A stretch of 10,167 nucleotides of DNA from Bog-473 sp035552095 (lineage in GTDB: Bacteria; Actinomycetota; Acidimicrobiia; Acidimicrobiales; RAAP-2). Positions 6,144 through 10,167 of this stretch are shown piece by piece. The notes under the pieces are model-generated. The model did not search any database. It worked only from the letters and a program-made list of their open reading frames with translations, and was not told the origin of the DNA. Within the stretch, counting starts at the first letter, position 1; every line of letters begins with the position of its first letter. Location: positions 1 to 10,167 of the forward strand of contig DASZMA010000005.1 of the NCBI GenBank assembly GCA_035552095.1, written 5' to 3'. Both the position numbers and the translations under genes were made by a program.

Positions 6144-8243
6144 ATGGACCATTCCGAGGTGGAGGTGAGCACGACGCCGCACGGGCGTCTGGCCTACCTT
6201 CCCGCGCTCGACGGCGTGCGGGCCTTCGCCGTGGTGGCCGTGATGATGTACCACGGCGGCCTGGCCCTGACCACGGGCGGCTTCATGGGCGTGGACACCT
6301 TCTTCGTGCTATCGGGCTTCCTCATCACGTCGCTGCTGCTGGGCGAGTGGCGGCAGTCGCTCACCATCCGCCTGGGCGCCTTCTGGGCCCGGCGGGCCCG
6401 GCGGCTCCTGCCGGCCCTGCTGCTGATGCTGCTCTTCGTGGCCTTCTTCGCCTCGTTGATCGTGTCGCGCGGGACGTACCCCTCGTTGCGGCTCGACTCG
6501 TTGGCCACCTTGCTCTACGTCAGCAACTGGCACTTCATTCTGGTCAACTCCAACTACTTCAGCGAGACGGCGACGCAGTCGCCGCTCATCCACACGTGGT
6601 CGTTGGCGGTGGAGGAGCAGTTCTACCTAATCTGGCCGCTGGTGGTGCTGGGCATCCTGCGCATCTCGCGCAACCTGCGCTTCCTCTTCGCCGTGTGCTG
6701 CGCCGCCGCGCTCGGGTCGGCGCTCGAGATGTACCTGCTCTTCCGGCACGCCATCTCGACCAACCGGGTCTACCTCGGCACCGACACCCGGGCCCAGTGC
6801 CTGTTCATCGGGGCCGCCCTGGCCGTGGGGCTGATTCTGCTGGGGCAGCGGGCCCAGACGTCGGGCCGGCTGTCCGAGGGCGAGCTGTGGAGCCCGCCCA
6901 ACAACAACTGGCGAGCGGTGTGCGGGCTGCTCGGCCTGGCCGGGGCGGCCGTCTCGATCTTCTTGTGGGTCTCCACCACCGACACGTCGGCGCTGCCGTA
7001 CCGCGGCGGCTTCTTCCTGATCGGCCTGGCCACGGCCGGCGTGATCATGGCGGTCATCGGCGCGCCGCGCAGCCCGGTGCCCCGCCTGCTGTCGCTGGCC
7101 CCCATCCGCTACATCGGGCGCATCTCCTACGGGCTCTACATCTACCACTGGCCCCTCTTCATCTGGGTCAACGAAGCCCGCACCGGGCTGTCGGACTACA
7201 GCCTCTTCTTCGTGCGCGCCCTGGTGACCCTGGCCGTGGCCATGGTCTCGTACCACCTGGTGGAGCAGCCCATCCGCCAGGGCACCTTCGTGCGGCAGTG
7301 GCGGGCCGCGCTGGCGGTGCCGGTCGGCGTCGGCGCCGTGCTGATCGCCATGGTGGCGGCCACGGCCGGCTCGACGGTCGGCGCCACCGCCATTCCGCCG
7401 CCCATCGGCACCTCGGGCAGCACCACCTCGGCGCCGTCAACCCCGTCGTCCGCCCCCACGGCGGCCGGGACGCCGGCGGCCGGCCCGCCGGTGCGCGTGC
7501 TGCTCTTCGGCGACTCGGTGGCCCTGACCCTGGGCGAGGGGTTGGCCAACGCGGCCGACCAGGCCAAGTACAACTACTCGCTGTCGGACAAGGGGATCCT
7601 GGGCTGCGGGGTGGTCATGGGCCCCGAGGTGGAGTTGATGGGGGAGCGGGACCAGACCCCGGGGGCCTGTGACGGATCCACCTACAAGCCGAGCACGCCG
7701 GCGGGGTCACAACCCTGGCCCTACCAGTGGCTGAGTGCGATGTCGGAGACCCAGCCCAACGTGGTCGTGCTGCTGGCCGGCCGCTGGGAAGTGGTCGACC
7801 GCGAGTACGAGGGCAAGTGGACCAACATTTTGAGCCCGACCTTCGCCGCCTACGTCAAGAGCCAGCTGGAGCAGACCTCGAACCTGGTCACGGCCAGCGG
7901 GGCGCACATGGTGTACCTCACCGCGCCGTGTACCGACGAGGGCGAGCAGCCCGACGGGGCGGCCTGGCCCGAGGACAGCCCGGCCCGCCTGGCCGTGTAC
8001 AACAAGCTGGTGCGCCAGGTGGCGGCCGAGCACCCGACGACCGACTCGGTAGTCGACCTCAACGCGGCGGCCTGCCCGGGGGGCCACTACAGCGCCACGG
8101 TCAACGGGGTGACCATCCGGCGCGACGACGGGGTCCACTTCACCCCGGCCGGCGGGAAGTCGTTGGCGCCGGTGATCATGCCGCCCATCGTGGCGTCGGG
8201 GCGGGCCGAGGCGACCGGGGCGCCGGCCCTAGGAACCGGCTGA
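6144..8243 (+). CDS. Acyltransferase-3 / SGNH fusion (OafA/OafB-like O-acyltransferase)
   Basis: This 699-residue membrane protein probably moves acyl (often acetyl) groups from the cytoplasm onto a cell-surface glycan. The N-terminal acyltransferase-3 domain (about 17-375) shows LDGVRAFAV with the key His37 in MMYH, GVDTFFVLSGFLI at 49-61, HTWSLAVEEQFYLIWP at 150-165 and YGLYIYHWPLF at 329-339, with about ten membrane segments. An eleventh segment (about 386-407) and a Thr/Ser/Pro/Ala-rich linker (410-449) carry an external SGNH domain: GDS with Ser458, and DGVH with Asp662 and His665. The usual block III Asn is replaced by GRW at 546-548. Cys488, Cys509, Cys596 and Cys644 may form disulphides. 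ATG 6144 gives a family-like N-terminus but its GGAGG is only 2 nt away; ATG 6093, with GGAG 9 nt upstream, would add 17 residues. The acceptor glycan is unknown. Confidence 0.93.
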   Translation: MDHSEVEVSTTPHGRLAYLPALDGVRAFAVVAVMMYHGGLALTTGGFMGVDTFFVLSGFLITSLLLGEWRQSLTIRLGAFWARRARRLLPALLLMLLFVAFFASLIVSRGTYPSLRLDSLATLLYVSNWHFILVNSNYFSETATQSPLIHTWSLAVEEQFYLIWPLVVLGILRISRNLRFLFAVCCAAALGSALEMYLLFRHAISTNRVYLGTDTRAQCLFIGAALAVGLILLGQRAQTSGRLSEGELWSPPNNNWRAVCGLLGLAGAAVSIFLWVSTTDTSALPYRGGFFLIGLATAGVIMAVIGAPRSPVPRLLSLAPIRYIGRISYGLYIYHWPLFIWVNEARTGLSDYSLFFVRALVTLAVAMVSYHLVEQPIRQGTFVRQWRAALAVPVGVGAVLIAMVAATAGSTVGATAIPPPIGTSGSTTSAPSTPSSAPTAAGTPAAGPPVRVLLFGDSVALTLGEGLANAADQAKYNYSLSDKGILGCGVVMGPEVELMGERDQTPGACDGSTYKPSTPAGSQPWPYQWLSAMSETQPNVVVLLAGRWEVVDREYEGKWTNILSPTFAAYVKSQLEQTSNLVTASGAHMVYLTAPCTDEGEQPDGAAWPEDSPARLAVYNKLVRQVAAEHPTTDSVVDLNAAACPGGHYSATVNGVTIRRDDGVHFTPAGGKSLAPVIMPPIVASGRAEATGAPALGTG

Positions 8244-8645
8244 GCCCTCAGGGTTGACGTTGGCCGGTGAGCCGGCCGGGTTCACGTTGATGTTGGTGTC
8301 GGCCATGTTGCACTGGGCCTTGAGTGCCGGCACCAGGTGCGACTCGTCGACGGTGGCGCCCTCCGAAATGGTGGTCATCAACGAGTTCCAGGTCCCGTCG
8401 GCCGAATTGGCGGCGGCCGCCAGGGGAAGCGCCTGGCGCAGCTCCAGATCGGCGCTCTGGTGCAGCCGGGTGCTGGCGGGCAGCGAGAGGCCGGGGCGGG
8501 TGGAGAGGGTGAAGTCATGCACCGACCGGTTGACGTGCACGCAGGCCTGACGGGCCAGGGTCAGCCCGCCCTGCTGGCCGCAGCCGGCCAGGATCAGGGC
8601 GCCGGTCAGGGCAGCGGCGCCAACGAGGAGCAGGCGCCGCCGCAC
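8229..8645 (-). CDS. Putative lipoprotein, 138 aa
   Basis: Residues 1-22 form a lipoprotein signal peptide: MRRR, a hydrophobic core, and the lipobox LAGC with Cys22 as the lipidated residue. The mature protein is mostly helical (about 30-115), with Cys35 and a Cys in KAQCN near residue 111 that could pair. It ends in a low-complexity Asn/Pro/Gly tail with two imperfect copies of NVNPxGS. I do not recognise the family. GTG 8645 is the start, 1 nt after the stop of the upstream gene, which implies translational coupling because no good Shine-Dalgarno sequence is present. The last 15 bp overlap the end of the convergent acyltransferase gene. It is exported and anchored on the outer face of the membrane; its role is unknown. 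Confidence 0.85.
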   Translation of the reverse strand: MRRRLLLVGAAALTGALILAGCGQQGGLTLARQACVHVNRSVHDFTLSTRPGLSLPASTRLHQSADLELRQALPLAAAANSADGTWNSLMTTISEGATVDESHLVPALKAQCNMADTNINVNPAGSPANVNPEGSAGS

Positions 8646-8646
8646 T

Positions 8647-9204
8647 TCAATTGAGCCAGCCGTCGGCGGACTCGAGCAGGAAGCGGCTCACGGCCAGGGC
8701 CCGGTCGAAGACGTCGCAAAGGAGCTCCTCACCGCCCAGCACCCGGGCCAGGGAGACGGGATGGCGGGCCACGATGCTGAGCCGGCGCTCCGAGCCGTCG
8801 GTGGCGTTGGCGAACGAGTCGATGGCCGAGACCTCCAGGGGGAGCTCAATGCCGCCCACCCCGGCCAGGTCGATGGCCAGGCGGAGCAGGTCCGGCCCGC
8901 TGGGCAGCGGGGGGAGGGCCCAGGTGAAGGTCAGGGGGAAGTGGAACTCGTCGGGCGGCTCCTCCTCCTCGGTCAGGAGCACCACGGCGTCCTCGAAGGA
9001 GAGCAGGACCCGGGGGTCGACGTCGAGGGCGAGGTGCAGGTCCAGCGGGCCGCCGCACCCCTCCTCGGGGTGAAGGTCGACCTCCCAGACCTGGCGCAGG
9101 GAGTAGGTCTCGACGAAATGCCGTTCATCGTGGACATGGAACCCGTGATCAACCGAGTGATCCTTCAGGTCGGCCACGTAGCCGGCGACATCTATGGCTG
9201 CCAC
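8647..9204 (-). CDS. Hypothetical protein, 185 aa
   Basis: The product is an acidic soluble protein with no signal peptide or membrane segment. It looks beta-rich at first, with VWEVDLHPEEG at 39-49, LDLHLALDVDPRVLLSFED at 54-72 and a Glu cluster at 79-83. An FTWALPPLPSGPDLLRLA segment (93-110) and LPLEVSAIDSFANA (121-134) follow, and it ends with helix-forming DVFDRALAVSRFLLESADGWL (164-184). It resembles conserved uncharacterised actinobacterial proteins from memory only. GTG 9204 is chosen because it lies 9 nt behind a TAGGCT -10 box. The lipoprotein gene begins 1 nt after its stop, so the two are made together, and a joint role between a cytoplasmic and an exported protein is possible but not shown. 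Confidence 0.8.
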   Translation of the reverse strand: MAAIDVAGYVADLKDHSVDHGFHVHDERHFVETYSLRQVWEVDLHPEEGCGGPLDLHLALDVDPRVLLSFEDAVVLLTEEEEPPDEFHFPLTFTWALPPLPSGPDLLRLAIDLAGVGGIELPLEVSAIDSFANATDGSERRLSIVARHPVSLARVLGGEELLCDVFDRALAVSRFLLESADGWLN

Positions 9205-9213
9205 AGATGATCG

Positions 9214-9219
9214 AGCCTA
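9214..9219 (-). promoter_or_regulatory. -10 element for the 9204 operon
   Basis: On the minus strand this reads TAGGCT, 9 nt before the GTG at 9204. It faces away from the TAAGGT box at 9228-9233 with 8 bp between them. No -35 match is clear. Confidence 0.45.
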
Positions 9220-9227
9220 TCGGCCAG

Positions 9228-9233
9228 TAAGGT
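9228..9233 (+). promoter_or_regulatory. -10 element for the phosphatase operon
   Basis: TAAGGT fits TANNNT and ends 9 nt before GTG 9243. The AAGG within it could also act as a weak ribosome-binding site, although its distance is long, so the leaderless reading is preferred but not certain. Confidence 0.4.
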
Positions 9234-9242
9234 CCCTGATCC

Positions 9243-9983
9243 GTGGACGAAGGTCGGTTGCTCGAAGTGCTCGACGAGGTCGCGGTGGCGGTGCGCACCG
9301 CCCTGGACGGCCTGGAGGAATGGGGCCCGGCGGGGACCCGGCCCGGCCAGTACCGCCTCGACCTGGCGGCGGACGCCGCCGCCCTGCCCATCCTCCACGG
9401 CGCCGGCCTGGCCGTCCTGTCCGAGGAGTCCGGGCCCACCGGCCCGGCGGGTGCCCCTCTCCTGGCCGTGATCGACCCGGTCGACGGGTCGACCAATGCG
9501 CACCGGGGCATCCCCTTCTACTGCACCAGCATCTGCGTGCTCGACGCCGAGGGTCCGCTGGTGGGGCTGGTGGTCAACCAGGCCACCGGCGCCCGTTACG
9601 ACGCCGTGCGGGGTGGGGGGGCGCGCCGCGACGGTGCCCCCATCAGCCCGTCGGGCTGCACCGAGCTGTCGGCGGCCATTGTGGGGATCTCGGGCTTCCC
9701 GGGCTACCACCCCGGGTGGGCCCAGTACCGGGCGCTCGGGGCGGCCGCCCTGGAGTTCTGCGCCGTGGCCGAAGGCATGCTGGACGGCTACCTGGTGGTG
9801 GGGCGGAGCACGCTCTACGGCTGGGACTACCTGGCCGGCCTGCTCATCTGCCACGAGGCCGGCGCGGTGACCGGTGAGCGCGACGGGGCCGACCTGGTGG
9901 TGCGCGACGACAGCACCCGGCGGCCGGTGGTGGCGGCCACGGGCCAACTGACCGGGCAACTGCTCAAGGAGGGGGAACTATGA
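9243..9983 (+). CDS. Inositol monophosphatase family protein
   Basis: This 246-residue enzyme belongs to the Mg2+-dependent inositol monophosphatase / fructose-1,6-bisphosphatase / 3'(2'),5'-bisphosphate nucleotidase superfamily, which hydrolyses small phosphate monoesters in the cytoplasm. LSEES at 59-63 supplies an acidic metal ligand. IDPVDGSTN at 77-85 is the diagnostic motif, with Asp78 and Asp81 binding metal. WDYLAGLLICHEAGAVTG at 194-211 is the second signature, with Asp195. AADAA at 42-46 corresponds to the early acidic ADxxxE-type motif but has Ala in place of the Glu. Length is near the lower end for the family. Members cannot be told apart from sequence alone, so myo-inositol-1-phosphate, histidinol phosphate or a nucleotide are all possible. 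GTG 9243 follows a -10 box. The stop overlaps the next start as ATGA, so the downstream protein is translationally coupled. Confidence 0.92.
   Translation: MDEGRLLEVLDEVAVAVRTALDGLEEWGPAGTRPGQYRLDLAADAAALPILHGAGLAVLSEESGPTGPAGAPLLAVIDPVDGSTNAHRGIPFYCTSICVLDAEGPLVGLVVNQATGARYDAVRGGGARRDGAPISPSGCTELSAAIVGISGFPGYHPGWAQYRALGAAALEFCAVAEGMLDGYLVVGRSTLYGWDYLAGLLICHEAGAVTGERDGADLVVRDDSTRRPVVAATGQLTGQLLKEGEL
9966..9972 (+). promoter_or_regulatory. Strong ribosome-binding site for the last gene
   Basis: AAGGAGG is the best Shine-Dalgarno match in the window, 7 nt before ATG 9980. It lies inside the end of the phosphatase gene and shows that the downstream gene is independently and efficiently initiated, in contrast with the leaderless genes. 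Confidence 0.75.
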
Positions 9984-10167
9984 CGACCGCAGAAGGGGCG
10001 CTGCTGGCCCGCAAGACCTGGCGGACCATTGAGCCGCTGCACGGGATGATCTATTTCGTCCCCGAGGCGGCAGCGGCTTACGAGAGGGAGGGCATCACCG
10101 GACGCGACGGCTACTTCGTCTCGCGGGCGGCCCCCATGGGCGCGGTCACGGCCGAGGTGGTGATCTC
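9980..10167 (+). CDS. SCO6745-family protein, N-terminal part
   Basis: The first 62 codons are visible before the window ends. The protein begins MTTAEGALLARKTWRTIEPL and continues with HGMIYFVPEAAAAYE (21-35) and GYFVSRAAPMGAVTAEVV (44-61). The pattern ARxxWRxxEPxHxxxYFxPEA, followed later by GYFxxRAAPxG, matches what I know of the SCO6745 family, a conserved actinobacterial group of about 280 residues whose biochemical role is not established. No signal peptide is seen. The start is fixed by AAGGAGG 7 nt upstream and the ATGA overlap with the phosphatase stop. Co-translation with a sugar-phosphate-type phosphatase is the only visible functional hint. Confidence 0.85.
   Translation, partial: MTTAEGALLARKTWRTIEPLHGMIYFVPEAAAAYEREGITGRDGYFVSRAAPMGAVTAEVVI

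Noticed and set aside
6008..7672. 554-codon plus-strand frame overlapping the acyltransferase
   Set aside because: It has Arg/Gly/Pro/His-rich composition with no domains, while the overlapping frame has full acyltransferase-3 and SGNH motifs.
8262..8277. GGCCGG-TGAG-CCGGCC hairpin 19 nt after the acyltransferase stop, considered as an intrinsic terminator
   Set aside because: The stem is perfect but only 6 bp, and no T-run follows on either strand. It lies inside the lipoprotein coding region.
5334..9204. Idea that the CHAP protein, acyltransferase and lipoprotein form one envelope-modification operon
   Set aside because: The three genes are in divergent and convergent orientation with overlapping 3' ends, so they cannot be one transcript. 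Shared location at the envelope is the only link.

Overview
This is GC-rich DNA with strong G/C bias at third codon positions. GTG starts are common, and several genes appear to be read from leaderless promoters. There is an acyltransferase-3/SGNH fusion and the start of an SCO6745-family gene. Together these point to an actinobacterium, possibly an environmental lineage such as Acidimicrobiia, but the sequence alone does not fix the class. No rRNA, tRNA, CRISPR array, insertion sequence or phage gene was seen, and the window reads as ordinary, densely packed chromosome.

Layout. Bases 1-221 (minus) hold the 5' part of an unrecognised gene that runs off the left edge. Bases 222-364 are non-coding, and 365-751 (plus) encode a small acidic hypothetical protein. 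Bases 788-1882 (minus) encode an aminoglycoside-phosphotransferase-fold kinase of the ACAD10/11-like type. It diverges from a 108-residue unknown (1941-2267, plus). An aldehyde dehydrogenase (2388-3854) and a 12-segment MFS transporter (3889-5385) follow as a probable two-gene operon. Converging on the transporter, with 52 bp of overlap, is a membrane-anchored CHAP-domain protein (5334-5942, minus; probably longer at its N-terminus). A large acyltransferase-3/SGNH protein (6144-8243, plus) diverges from it and overlaps by 15 bp the end of a lipoprotein gene (8229-8645, minus). The lipoprotein gene sits 1 nt behind a 185-residue hypothetical gene (8647-9204, minus). Finally an inositol-monophosphatase-family gene (9243-9983, plus) overlaps by ATGA the start of an SCO6745-family gene (9980 to the right edge).

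How the genes may work together. The kinase, dehydrogenase and transporter could form a small uptake-and-oxidation unit, but the substrate cannot be read from sequence. The CHAP protein, acyltransferase and lipoprotein all act at the membrane or cell wall, though they are on opposite strands and are not one operon. The clearest non-gene signal is a TANNNT -10 element 6-9 nt upstream of five start codons, and of a sixth putative CTG start for the CHAP protein. This suggests leaderless transcripts for most operon-leading genes here. I did not find a convincing undescribed multi-gene system. The CTG start, the double-strand coding overlap and the 38-bp divergent promoter are the observations most worth a second look.
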